A stretch of 64,000 nt of DNA. Origin: Pedobacter faecalis (GTDB taxonomy: Bacteria; Bacteroidota; Bacteroidia; Sphingobacteriales; Sphingobacteriaceae). Each line of letters opens with the position of its first letter. The first letter of the stretch is position 1. Location: the NCBI RefSeq assembly GCF_030182585.1, contig NZ_JARXOW010000001.1, positions 2,418,001 to 2,482,000 on the forward strand, written 5' to 3'. Made by a program: the position numbers and the translations under genes. The notes under the pieces are model-generated. The model was not told where the DNA came from. It made no database searches and was given only the letters and a program-made list of their open reading frames with translations. Shown here one piece after another: positions 52,010-61,167 of this stretch.

Positions 52010-53449
52010 ATGGGATGTGGAAGTTGCTCTACAGGAGGTGGTTGCGCACCCGCGGGCTGCAAAAGTAATGGCTCTTGCCTTACAAATGGCTGCGGTAAAA
52101 TGGATGTTTACGACTGGCTGTCCAACCTGGATATGCCAACCAATTATAAGCCTTTCCCCATTATAGAGGTTAAATTTAAAGGGGCCAGGAAAGAGTTTTT
52201 TGTGAATGCAGAGAACATTTATCTGGAAATAGGTGAGCTGGTAGCCGTTGAAGGGGCTACCGGGGGTTATGATATCGGGCACGTTTCTCTTACAGGCGAA
52301 CTGGTACGCATGCAGATGAAACGGCGTAAAACGCATGCTGATCAGGTAACCCGCAAGGTGTACCGTAAGGCTACGGAAGCCGATGTGCAAAAATGGAAGA
52401 TCGCAAAGGATCTAGAATGGGAAACCATGCATAAGGCCCGGACGCTTGCGCTCGATCTCCGCTTATCGATGAAAATCAGTGATGTGGATTATCAGGGCGA
52501 TAAGACCAAGGCGACTTTCTTTTATACAGCCGAGGGACGTGTAGATTTCAGGGAACTGATCAAGAAGATGGCGGAGACCTTTAGGGTGCGTATAGAGATG
52601 CGTCAGATCGGTATGCGCCAGGAGGCCGGGCGACTTGGCGGTATAGGCTCATGCGGACGGGAATTGTGCTGTTCTACCTGGCTTACCAATTTTAAAACGG
52701 TATCTACCGCTGCTGCGCGGTATCAGAACCTTTCACTTAACACGCTTAAATTGGCCGGACAGTGCGGCAAGCTGAAATGCTGCCTCAATTACGAACTGGA
52801 CACCTATCTGGATGCATTGAAAGATATTCCCGACCGTGTGGACAGTCTGCATACCGAAATTGGTGTGGCCCGTCACCAGAAGACGGATATTTTCAAAAAG
52901 GTGATGTGGTTCAGTTACCCGAACACGGAGGACTGGATTCCGCTTAAGGTTGATCGCGTGAAGGAAATCATGGCGATGAACAAGCGTGGTCAGAAGCCGG
53001 TTAATCTGAAGGAGGAAGCCATAAACCTTGCTCCGGTCGTCGTTGCCGAGAAAACACACGATTACGAAAATGTGGTGGGGCAGGATAGCCTGACCCGCTT
53101 GGACGATAAATCGAGAGGACGCGGGAACAAAAACAAGAATAAGCAGGGCGGCGACAGGAACAACCGGCAAGATAGAAATCAACGTCAGCAGAAGCCTTCA
53201 CAAGCAAAACAGGGCGGTGGTGCTGGGCAGACAAAGCAAGCCGGACAAGGCCAGCCCGCTGCGCAAGCGAAGCAGGCACAACAGCCGAAGCCACAAGGAC
53301 AGCCACAGGCCAAACCAGCACAGCCAAAGCCACAGGCACAGGCCGTAACGGGAGTTGAAGGAGGCGAAGGACAACCGGCGGCAAACAGGAATCGTAACCG
53401 TAACCGCAACCGGAGAAATAAACAAAAGGACAAGCCTAAAGATGAGTAG
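52010..53449 (+). CDS. PSP1-domain protein RicT-like
   Basis: A 479-residue protein of the PSP1/RicT family; in Bacillus subtilis RicT works with RicA and RicF in an Fe-S complex affecting RNA processing by RNase Y. The N-terminus is unusually cysteine-rich (six Cys in the first 28 residues). The PSP1 core has CGRELCCSTWLTNFK near residue 223 and AGQCGKLKCCLNYEL near 250. From about residue 360 the chain is low-complexity, rich in Gln, Lys, Pro, Ala, Asn and Arg, and likely disordered and possibly RNA-binding. gldH starts inside its last codons with an 8-base overlap, an arrangement common in Bacteroidota. Confidence 0.9.
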   Translation: MGCGSCSTGGGCAPAGCKSNGSCLTNGCGKMDVYDWLSNLDMPTNYKPFPIIEVKFKGARKEFFVNAENIYLEIGELVAVEGATGGYDIGHVSLTGELVRMQMKRRKTHADQVTRKVYRKATEADVQKWKIAKDLEWETMHKARTLALDLRLSMKISDVDYQGDKTKATFFYTAEGRVDFRELIKKMAETFRVRIEMRQIGMRQEAGRLGGIGSCGRELCCSTWLTNFKTVSTAAARYQNLSLNTLKLAGQCGKLKCCLNYELDTYLDALKDIPDRVDSLHTEIGVARHQKTDIFKKVMWFSYPNTEDWIPLKVDRVKEIMAMNKRGQKPVNLKEEAINLAPVVVAEKTHDYENVVGQDSLTRLDDKSRGRGNKNKNKQGGDRNNRQDRNQRQQKPSQAKQGGGAGQTKQAGQGQPAAQAKQAQQPKPQGQPQAKPAQPKPQAQAVTGVEGGEGQPAANRNRNRNRNRRNKQKDKPKDE

Positions 53450-53915
53450 ACCAGGGCTTCTTGTTGTTGCAGCCCTTCTTTGCCTGTTTTTTTATGGCTG
53501 CGAACCCGGCACAATTGCAGATACCAATGTGTCGGTACCCGCTCGCAACTGGACCTATGTAAATAAGGCACGTACGGTGGTCGACATCCAGGACATCAGC
53601 AAGGCCTATAATATTTATTTCAAGCTCCGTCATACTTCCGATTACAGGTATTCAAACATCTTTATACTGATGCATATGGGTGGTGCTGGAATTAAAAAGC
53701 ATACACGCCGGTACGAATACCGCCTGGCCGAGCCCGATGGCAGATGGCTGGGTTCCGGATCTGGAAATCTGTATACCTATACTTTTCCCTTGCTTACTAA
53801 CTACTGGTTTACCAAGCCTGGTAAATATGCCATTGAGATTGAGCAAAACATGCGCGACAATCCTCTGAAGGAAATCAGCGATGTTGGGATTAAAGTATCA
53901 CAGCAGGGGCAGTAA
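53442..53915 (+). CDS. gldH: gliding motility lipoprotein GldH
   Basis: A 157-residue outer-envelope lipoprotein of the GldH family, needed for gliding in Flavobacterium johnsoniae but also found in non-gliding Bacteroidota. The signal peptide ends in FFYGC (lipidated cysteine near residue 20). Conserved parts are PARNWTYVNKARTVVDIQD-like segments near 35, NIYFKLRHTSDYRYSNIF near 58 and YEYRLAEPDGRWLGSGSGN near 100. The ATG at 53442 overlaps the ricT stop by 8 bases. Its 3' end overlaps the convergent murF by 18 bases. Whether this organism glides cannot be decided from one gene. Confidence 0.9.
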   Translation: MSRPGLLVVAALLCLFFYGCEPGTIADTNVSVPARNWTYVNKARTVVDIQDISKAYNIYFKLRHTSDYRYSNIFILMHMGGAGIKKHTRRYEYRLAEPDGRWLGSGSGNLYTYTFPLLTNYWFTKPGKYAIEIEQNMRDNPLKEISDVGIKVSQQGQ

Positions 53916-55199
53916 CTGCTCCAGAGCCATTCCGCGCGATCCTTTTAGTAACACGAGGCTGTTTCGGACCGGGTGCTCCTGGAAATAATCTAATGCCTCG
54001 GCCGGGGTAGCGAAATACCTGCCGGGCTGCTTGTCGCGCAGCCGGCTAAATGCCTCGCCTACAAAATAAAGCTCGTCGGCGCCCACAGCGGCAGCTTCAC
54101 CGGCAATGTTAGCATGCTGAGTTTCCGATTCATCACCCAATTCAAACATATCGCCAATAATAATCACCTTGCGGTTGGCGGTCAATCGGCCTAGGTTGCC
54201 CAGGGCGGCCGACATGCTGCTGGGGTTGGCATTATAAAAATCGCATATGACTTTATTGTAAGACGTTTCGGTCAACTGTGAACGGTTATTGTTGGGGTGA
54301 TAGCCCGCCAGTCCCTCAGCTATCTGGCCCGCACTTACACCAAAATAACTGGCAATGCAGATGGCAGCGAGAATGTTCTCAAAATTGTATGCTCCGGTTA
54401 AATTCACGCTGGCGTTGTAGGTGCCGGTGGTGTCAGACCAAGAGAGGCTGATCAGCGGATCGGCCGTAAGCAATTCGCCCCATACATCGTTTCCCGGATC
54501 TTTGCCGTAACTGATGATCTGCTGCAGACCGGCGATGCGGCCCATTTCCTGCAGGTGGGCATTGTCCTGGTTAACGAAAGCTTCCCTGCCGTGGTTTGCC
54601 AGGTAGGTGTACAACTCACCTTTACCTTTTTTAACGCCCTCGAATCCGCCAAAGCCTTCCAGATGGGCCATGCCCACATTGGTGATCATGCCGTGGGTCG
54701 GGTCGGCAATACCGCAAAGAAATTCAATCTCCTTCTGGTGGTTGGCGCCCATCTCAATGACGGCGATTTCCGTGCCGCTTGGTATAGACAGGATGGAAAG
54801 CGGCACGCCTATATGGTTGTTCAGGTTGCCCTGGGTAGCGAAAGTGCGGTATTTAGGCAACAAAGCAGCATTGATAAGTTCTTTTGTGGTCGTCTTACCA
54901 TTCGTGCCGGTCAGCCCCACAACAGGTATATTGAGCTTGCTGCGATGATGCCGGGCCAGGTCCTGCAAAGCGCTGAGCACGTCGGGTACCAAAATGCAGC
55001 GATCGCTCGTTTTGTATTTGATATTGTCGACTACCGCATAGGCAGCTCCCATCGTTAAGGCTTGTTCTGCAAAGGTGTTCGCGTCAAATTTATCTCCCCT
55101 GAGGGCGAAAAATAAACAGCCAGGCGTTATCCTGCGGGTATCGGTACAGATCAGTGGGTTTTTCAGATAGTGTTGGTAAAGCAATTCGGTGCCGGTCAT
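53898..55199 (-). CDS. murF: UDP-N-acetylmuramoyl-tripeptide--D-alanyl-D-alanine ligase MurF
   Basis: Adds D-Ala-D-Ala to the peptidoglycan precursor in the cytoplasm. The 433-residue protein has an N-terminal UDP-binding domain (STDTRRITPGCLFFALRG-like segment near residue 20), the ATP site GLTGTNGKTTTKELINAAL near 96, VIEMGANHQKEIEFLCGIAD near 145, and ICDFYNANPSSMSAAL near 315 with IIIGDMFELGDES. The length is normal. It is divergent from the M14 peptidase gene with an 81-base gap and overlaps gldH at its 3' end. Confidence 0.96.
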   Translation of the reverse strand: MTGTELLYQHYLKNPLICTDTRRITPGCLFFALRGDKFDANTFAEQALTMGAAYAVVDNIKYKTSDRCILVPDVLSALQDLARHHRSKLNIPVVGLTGTNGKTTTKELINAALLPKYRTFATQGNLNNHIGVPLSILSIPSGTEIAVIEMGANHQKEIEFLCGIADPTHGMITNVGMAHLEGFGGFEGVKKGKGELYTYLANHGREAFVNQDNAHLQEMGRIAGLQQIISYGKDPGNDVWGELLTADPLISLSWSDTTGTYNASVNLTGAYNFENILAAICIASYFGVSAGQIAEGLAGYHPNNNRSQLTETSYNKVICDFYNANPSSMSAALGNLGRLTANRKVIIIGDMFELGDESETQHANIAGEAAAVGADELYFVGEAFSRLRDKQPGRYFATPAEALDYFQEHPVRNSLVLLKGSRGMALEQLLPLL

Positions 55200-55280
55200 A
55201 ACAGATAGTTAATGCGCGATAAAAATACACGATGAACAATAAACAAAAAATTTATCTTTAGTAATTGTACAACAAATTTT

Positions 55281-57722
55281 ATGGCCAAAAGTATTCTGCT
55301 TTTTTTTGCGTCCCTCCTCCTGGGCAGCGGTGTACTTGTAGCCCAGGTAAGAACGCCCGACGACTACCTGGGTTATGAGTTGGGAAGCAGATTTACAAGT
55401 CACGACCAACTGATCGCTTATTTCAAACACGTAGTGGCGGCCGATAAAGAGCATATAAAGTTAATCAGCTACGGCACCTCCTATGAAGGGCGCGAACTGA
55501 TCGCTGTGATAATATCCTCCACGGAAAATATGAGCAGGCTCGAAGAGATCAGGCAGCAGAACCTTCGTCTAAGTAAAGGAAGTTTTGCAGGTAAAGCCTT
55601 GAAGGGACAACCAGCCATTATGTGGATGAGTTATAATGTTCACGGTAACGAAGCTAGCACGTCAGAAACGGCTGCAAAAACCCTGTACGCGCTCACCGGG
55701 GGCAGGACGAATGTGGTTGAGCGCTGGTTGAGCAACACAGTGGTCATCATAGATCCCTGTCTGAACCCCGACGGCCGGACACGCTACCTGAACTATTTTA
55801 ATGAAGTGAGCGGTGCTGCGCCTAACCTTAGTCCGCTGGCCAGAGAGCATAACGAACCCTGGCCGGGCGGTAGGAGCAATCACTATTACTTCGACCTGAA
55901 CCGGGACTGGGCCTGGCAAACGCAGCAGGAGACGCGTCACCGCCTTAAGCTATACAGGCAGTGGATGCCTCAGGTGATGGTCGACTTCCATGAACAGAAT
56001 TATAATGAACCCTACTATTTCGCCCCGGCCGCGGAGCCTATTCATGTCGATGTAACGCCATGGCAGCGGGAGTTCCAAACCATTGCTGGAAAGAACAATG
56101 CAAAATATTTTGATGAGTATGGCTGGCAGTATTTCACCAAGGAACGTTTCGACCTGCTCTATCCTTCGTATGGCGATACCTATGCCTTATATAATGGCGG
56201 CGTGGGCATGACCTACGAACAGGGAGGTATAGATGCCGGTCTTGCCGTAATCACCCTGCAGGGGGATACCCTTACCTTAAAAGATCGCATCGCACATCAC
56301 TACACCACCGGACTGGCTACGCTGGAAACCGTTTCGCGGCATGCCGACAAACTGGTCCAGGAATTTAAAAGCTATTTTGAGAAGGCCTTGATCGCTCCCC
56401 CGGGGATGTATAAGACATACGTAGTGCGTGGGGTAAATGGGGGCAGACTCCAAAAACTGGCCGAACTGCTCGACCGGAACGGGATAAGCTATGCATATGG
56501 TCAGAACACTGCATTGAGGGGGCTGAACTATGAAACCGGAAAAACAGAGCAGTTCCAGCCGGGGCGGAACGATCTTATTGTGAACCTGCACCAGCCTGCA
56601 GCTATGCTGGCGAACGTGCTGTTTGAGCCGCGCACAGAAGTGCGCGACTCCAACACGTACGACATAACGGCCTGGTCGCTCCCTTATGTTTATGGCTTAC
56701 CAGCATATGCAGTAAAGGAGTCTGTGAAAGGACTCTATCCATCCCCGGATACAGCAACGCAGAAAACAGTCGAGCCGCCCGCCGTACGGTCGTACGCCTG
56801 GGTGGTCGAATGGAATTCGCTTACACATGCCCGGCTACTGATGGATTTACAGGCCGCGGGAATTAAAGTGCGCGTAGCTGAAGAGCCGTTCACCATTGCC
56901 GGGAAGCAGTTTGCCGTAGGTGCCTTGCTGGTATACCGGGCGGAGAATGAAAAGAACATCCCTGGTTTGGTCGCGAAGATTGAAGCTTTGCAGCGTAAGC
57001 ATACCATTGTGTTGCAGCCTATAGCGAGCGGTTACGCCGAAAAAGGAAAGGACTTGGGTTCGTCTGCCTACCCGGTTCTAAGAGCCCCTAAAATTGCCTT
57101 GTTGGCTGGCTCAGGTAGCACAGCCCAAAACGTGGGGGAGATCTGGCATTTTCTGGAGCGTGAGCTTAGCTGTCATATTGCCACTGTGAATATCGAGTCG
57201 CTCGACCTGATTGACATACGGAATTTTAACGTATTGATTGTTCCAGATGGCCTATACGACGCAGGAATAAGCGAACATTTGCAGGACTGGATTAAGGCGG
57301 GGGGTAAATTGATTTTGATAGACCGCGCAGCGGATGCGGTTGCAGATTGGAAGCCCTTTCAGATCCGCATACGTGAAGCAGGTAAAGAGAATAGTTTGCC
57401 TGGGGCAATTTTCAAGCTTCAGATGGATGCTGCCCACCCGCTTTCAGCGGGAATTGAAAAATGTTATTTCACGCTCAAAACGGATGACAAAGTTTACGAA
57501 GCTCTTGAAAAAGGAAAAAACGTGGGGTCATTTCATCCAGGAAGTTACGTGTCCGGTATAGCCAGTAAAGCAGCCCGCCAAAAGCTAGATAGCGGAATGC
57601 TGTTTGGTGTAGAAAAGATCGGCTCGGGAACGGTTATATATCTAGGAAACAATATTTTATTTCGTTCTTTCTGGGAATCCGGCAAACAAATCTTCGCCAA
57701 CGCTGTTTTTCTAGTTAATTAG
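55281..57722 (+). CDS. M14 family zinc carboxypeptidase, exported
   Basis: An 813-residue secreted metallopeptidase with signal peptide MAKSILLFFASLLLGSGVLV (about 21 residues). The M14 domain spans about 25-370: the zinc ligands are H121 and E124 in YNVHGNEASTSETA, IIDPCLNPDGRTRY and YFDLNRDWAWQTQQETRH hold substrate-binding residues, the third zinc histidine is in VDFHEQN, and the catalytic glutamate lies in GMTYEQGG. The C-terminal part (about 400-813) contains a class I amidotransferase-like fold segment (IALLAGSGSTAQNVGEIWHF, NVLIVPDGLYDAGIS). The peptide substrate is unknown. It lies upstream of the SusC/SusD pair, separated by 289 bases. Confidence 0.9.
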   Translation: MAKSILLFFASLLLGSGVLVAQVRTPDDYLGYELGSRFTSHDQLIAYFKHVVAADKEHIKLISYGTSYEGRELIAVIISSTENMSRLEEIRQQNLRLSKGSFAGKALKGQPAIMWMSYNVHGNEASTSETAAKTLYALTGGRTNVVERWLSNTVVIIDPCLNPDGRTRYLNYFNEVSGAAPNLSPLAREHNEPWPGGRSNHYYFDLNRDWAWQTQQETRHRLKLYRQWMPQVMVDFHEQNYNEPYYFAPAAEPIHVDVTPWQREFQTIAGKNNAKYFDEYGWQYFTKERFDLLYPSYGDTYALYNGGVGMTYEQGGIDAGLAVITLQGDTLTLKDRIAHHYTTGLATLETVSRHADKLVQEFKSYFEKALIAPPGMYKTYVVRGVNGGRLQKLAELLDRNGISYAYGQNTALRGLNYETGKTEQFQPGRNDLIVNLHQPAAMLANVLFEPRTEVRDSNTYDITAWSLPYVYGLPAYAVKESVKGLYPSPDTATQKTVEPPAVRSYAWVVEWNSLTHARLLMDLQAAGIKVRVAEEPFTIAGKQFAVGALLVYRAENEKNIPGLVAKIEALQRKHTIVLQPIASGYAEKGKDLGSSAYPVLRAPKIALLAGSGSTAQNVGEIWHFLERELSCHIATVNIESLDLIDIRNFNVLIVPDGLYDAGISEHLQDWIKAGGKLILIDRAADAVADWKPFQIRIREAGKENSLPGAIFKLQMDAAHPLSAGIEKCYFTLKTDDKVYEALEKGKNVGSFHPGSYVSGIASKAARQKLDSGMLFGVEKIGSGTVIYLGNNILFRSFWESGKQIFANAVFLVN

Positions 57723-58011
57723 CAGCAACAGGGCTGTATTAGAAAGAAAGGAGGGCAAATTCCTTAAAACGTTAAAATTTGTTAATCATTCTGTTTGTTC
57801 GACGAGAGAAATTCCCAAACAGAACAAAATTCTTTTGATTCAAATTGAATAAAATAAAATTTTACCTGCGCATTTGTTAGTCGGTTTTTTGGATTCCTGT
57901 AGTCTGTCATTGCTTTGTCATTAAAAGCTGCTTTGCGATGAAATAACTATGCATGCATACTAAAATCCCTATATTTAGCGCAATTATTAACTAACCTAAA
58001 TTTTTAATTTT
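57723..58011 (+). other. intergenic leader region before SusC with an inverted repeat
   Basis: There is no ORF. A perfect 9-base inverted repeat (TTCTGTTTG at 57789-57797, CAAACAGAA at 57816-57824, 18-base loop) may end the peptidase transcript or act as an operator. Further overlapping pairings (TTTGTTC with GAACAAA) would allow an alternative fold. A weak -7 box TATATTTA is at 57970-57977, 34 bases before the susC ATG, with no matched TTTG. Confidence 0.4.
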
Positions 58012-61000
58012 ATGAAAAAACTTCTACAAAGTTTGTTCATAATCTTGTGCATGGCATCCACGGCTATGGCGCAAGACCGAACAATTACTGGTACAGTTAC
58101 CGGACAAGACGATGGTCTTCCGCTTCCGGGCGTTTCTATTTTAGTAAAGGGTACAAAAGTTGGTACTCAGACGAGTTCTGAAGGCCGTTACGCGGTTACA
58201 GTTCCGGCAGGCTCTACAGAACTTGTTTTCTCTTATCTCGGTTATGTATCGCAAACTGTCACACTACCTTCAGGCAATGTTGTCGATGTTGCTCTGGCAT
58301 CAGATTCACAAGCTCTCTCAGAAGTGGTTGTTACTGCACTGGGAATATCGAGGGAATCAAAGTCGCTTGGCTATAGCGCTTCGGTAATCAAAAGCGAACA
58401 GCTCACTGAAGCACGTTCAACAAACGTATTGAATTCTCTTGCCGGAAAGGCTCCCGGGGTGCGGATCAATTCAACCTCCGGAACGCTTGGAGGTTCAGCA
58501 AAGATTGTCATCCGTGGAGTCAATTCGTTGGGAGTAAATAATCCTCTTTTTGTCATTGATGGCGTACCTGTTACTGACGGGACATCTACTGGAGGTACCA
58601 CGGCCAATAATGTTGACTATGGAAACCGTATCGGTGACTTAAGTTCCGACGACATAGAATCTATGACCGTGCTGAAGGGAGCTGCTGCTACCGCGCTTTA
58701 TGGTTCTAGAGCTAAAGACGGTGCTATTATTATCACTACAAAGAGAGGTGCAAAGGGGTCTAAGACATCGGTTAGTGTTAATTCATCTGTACGTTTTGAA
58801 AGTCCTTTGATATTGCCGGATTTTCAGAACGAATATGCACAGGGCATTTATGATGAGACCGAGGACGCGTACATCTATGACTTGAGATACTCTAACGGTT
58901 GGGGACCAAAAATTTCTGATGTTCAAGGCCAGCAGTTTACGGATTTTCTTGGCCGGCAGGTTACACTTAAGGCATATCCTAATAATGTTAAAGATTTCTT
59001 TAACACCGGAGCCTCTTACATAAACAACGTGGCTTTCGCTGGCGGAGGCGACAACTCAGACTACAGGCTGAGTTTCACTGCTGTGAACGAAAAAGGAATT
59101 ATCCCTGAATCCAAACTTGGGAAATATAACTTTTCTGTAAATGCGGGACGCGAATTCAGTGAAAAGTTCTCCTCAAGATTTGTTGCAAGCTATAACCGCA
59201 TCAACGCAGACGGAAGACCTTCTCAGAGTTCCAACAATACAAACATCATTACATCCGCTATTTATTCGTTACCGAGGGTAGTTGATATTAATGACGTAAG
59301 AAATAATGTGATTGATGAAACCGGAAAACAAATTTTCCTTACGACGGACAGAACAGGAAACAACCCTTACTGGATTATGCAGTATAACAGAAACTCGAAT
59401 AAGGTGGATCGTTTTCTGGGGTCTTACACGTTGGATTATAAACCGCTCGACTGGATAACGATCACCAATACTTTAGGTGGAGATATTTATACAGAAAAAA
59501 GATCTAGTGTTACCCGGAAAGGAACTGCTGGTACAACGAACGGTGCGTTTACAAATACTGACATTTTCCAGCGTCAGATCAACAATGACTTGTTAGTTAC
59601 CTTGCAACAAAACGACTTGGTTGAAGACTTCGACTTTCAATTGGTTGTTGGTGGTAACATCAACGAGCGGTCGTCCGAAAGCACAGTAGTTGACGCGAGG
59701 GACCTTACTATTGATCAGTTGTATAACTATTCGAACGCCGTTCGTACAGTGCCAACATTAGCTTACAGCAAAAGACGACTTTTGGGCGCTTTTGCAGCAT
59801 TCAGTGCCAGTTATAAGGACTTCCTTTATCTCGATGTTACCGGAAGGAATGACTGGGCTTCTACACTACCTATAAATAATCGTTCATATTTCTACCCTTC
59901 GGTAAGCGGAAGTTTCTTATTCTCCGAATTGCTCAAAGATAAGAATATGGATTGGCTGAGTTATGGAAAGTTGCGGGCTAGCTGGGCAAGTGTCGGAAGT
60001 GACTTGCAGCCATATAATTTGGATTTCCAATATAATCCGGTAACAAGTGTATTCATGCAGTATGTAAGTTCTTCAGCGCCTATTTTCCCGATCGGAGGTG
60101 TAACTACCGCATTCACCGGCCCACGGATTTTGCCTAACGCTGATCTGGTTCCTGAAAAGCAGAACTCTTACGAGTTGGGTGCAGATGTTCGCTTTCTGGC
60201 AAATCGTATCGGCTTGGATTTCACCTATTACAATACAAGAACTACCAATCAGTTGATCCCGATTGACGTTGCTATCTCGACAGGTTATTTCTCTAAATAT
60301 GTTAATGTTGGCGCCATTAGAAACAAGGGTGTCGAAATAGGATTAAACCTGGTCCCGGTTAGGGGTTCTGATTTCGAATGGAACGTTACCGGTAATTTCT
60401 CAAAGAACGTTCAGCGTGTGGAGGAACTTGCAGAAGGCCTAACTGAGTATAGCCTTGCAAGTGGTTGGAGCGGATTGCAGATAAAAGCTGCCGTTGGCGA
60501 GGGCTTCGGTTTATATGGACTCGGATGGGAAATGGATCCAAACGGTAATCATGTTATAGATGCAGAAAGTGGATTGAAGAATCCTTCGGCGACAGCGCAG
60601 CGTCTGGGGGATATTTATCCGGACTGGATGCTAGGAGTTAACAACCAGTTCCGATACAAAAACTTCACTTTGAGTGGACTTATTGATATCCGCCAGGGCG
60701 GAGTGTTCTATTCAGGTACGGTAAGTAACCTCAGAAGCGGAGGCTTGGCTATAGAGACAGGTGGAGACCGTACGCCTATCGTCGATCCGGGTGTAAATTT
60801 TGTTGATGGTGCTTATCAGCCAAATACCACTCCGGTTAAGAGTATGCAGGAATACTGGGGCAATGAAGCTGGTGGCAGCAATACAGCCGGAAGTATATTC
60901 GATGCATCGTATGTAAAATTGAGGGAGATAAGGTTTTCATACGCATTGCCTGCTAGTCTGTTTAAAACGAATTCTGTATTTAAGTCCGCCGAAATCGGTG

Positions 61001-61155
61001 TTGAAGGAAGAAACCTCTGGCTAATAAAAAGTCATGTGCCGCACGTTGACCCAGAGCTTAACTTCTTCGGTGCAGGATCTGTTGGTGAAGGAGTTGAATT
61101 TAACAGTATTCCTTCAACTAGATCTTTTGGTATGAACTTGAGATTCACCTTTTAA
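58012..61155 (+). CDS. SusC/RagA family TonB-linked outer-membrane transporter
   Basis: A 1047-residue TonB-dependent receptor of the SusC class. The signal peptide is MKKLLQSLFIILCMASTAMA. A carboxypeptidase-regulatory-like domain spans about 24-105 (TGTVTGQDDGLPLPGVSIL, VTVPAGSTELVFSYLGYV). The plug follows from about 110 (EVVVTALGISRESKSLGYS, IRGVNSLGVNNPLFVIDG, MTVLKGAAATALYGSRAKDG), then a 22-strand barrel ending GMNLRFTF. No STN domain precedes the plug, so it is not of the FecA-like signalling type. It pairs with the SusD gene 12 bases downstream; the substrate is unknown. Confidence 0.96.
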   Translation: MKKLLQSLFIILCMASTAMAQDRTITGTVTGQDDGLPLPGVSILVKGTKVGTQTSSEGRYAVTVPAGSTELVFSYLGYVSQTVTLPSGNVVDVALASDSQALSEVVVTALGISRESKSLGYSASVIKSEQLTEARSTNVLNSLAGKAPGVRINSTSGTLGGSAKIVIRGVNSLGVNNPLFVIDGVPVTDGTSTGGTTANNVDYGNRIGDLSSDDIESMTVLKGAAATALYGSRAKDGAIIITTKRGAKGSKTSVSVNSSVRFESPLILPDFQNEYAQGIYDETEDAYIYDLRYSNGWGPKISDVQGQQFTDFLGRQVTLKAYPNNVKDFFNTGASYINNVAFAGGGDNSDYRLSFTAVNEKGIIPESKLGKYNFSVNAGREFSEKFSSRFVASYNRINADGRPSQSSNNTNIITSAIYSLPRVVDINDVRNNVIDETGKQIFLTTDRTGNNPYWIMQYNRNSNKVDRFLGSYTLDYKPLDWITITNTLGGDIYTEKRSSVTRKGTAGTTNGAFTNTDIFQRQINNDLLVTLQQNDLVEDFDFQLVVGGNINERSSESTVVDARDLTIDQLYNYSNAVRTVPTLAYSKRRLLGAFAAFSASYKDFLYLDVTGRNDWASTLPINNRSYFYPSVSGSFLFSELLKDKNMDWLSYGKLRASWASVGSDLQPYNLDFQYNPVTSVFMQYVSSSAPIFPIGGVTTAFTGPRILPNADLVPEKQNSYELGADVRFLANRIGLDFTYYNTRTTNQLIPIDVAISTGYFSKYVNVGAIRNKGVEIGLNLVPVRGSDFEWNVTGNFSKNVQRVEELAEGLTEYSLASGWSGLQIKAAVGEGFGLYGLGWEMDPNGNHVIDAESGLKNPSATAQRLGDIYPDWMLGVNNQFRYKNFTLSGLIDIRQGGVFYSGTVSNLRSGGLAIETGGDRTPIVDPGVNFVDGAYQPNTTPVKSMQEYWGNEAGGSNTAGSIFDASYVKLREIRFSYALPASLFKTNSVFKSAEIGVEGRNLWLIKSHVPHVDPELNFFGAGSVGEGVEFNSIPSTRSFGMNLRFTF

Positions 61156-61167
61156 TTTTGAAAAATC

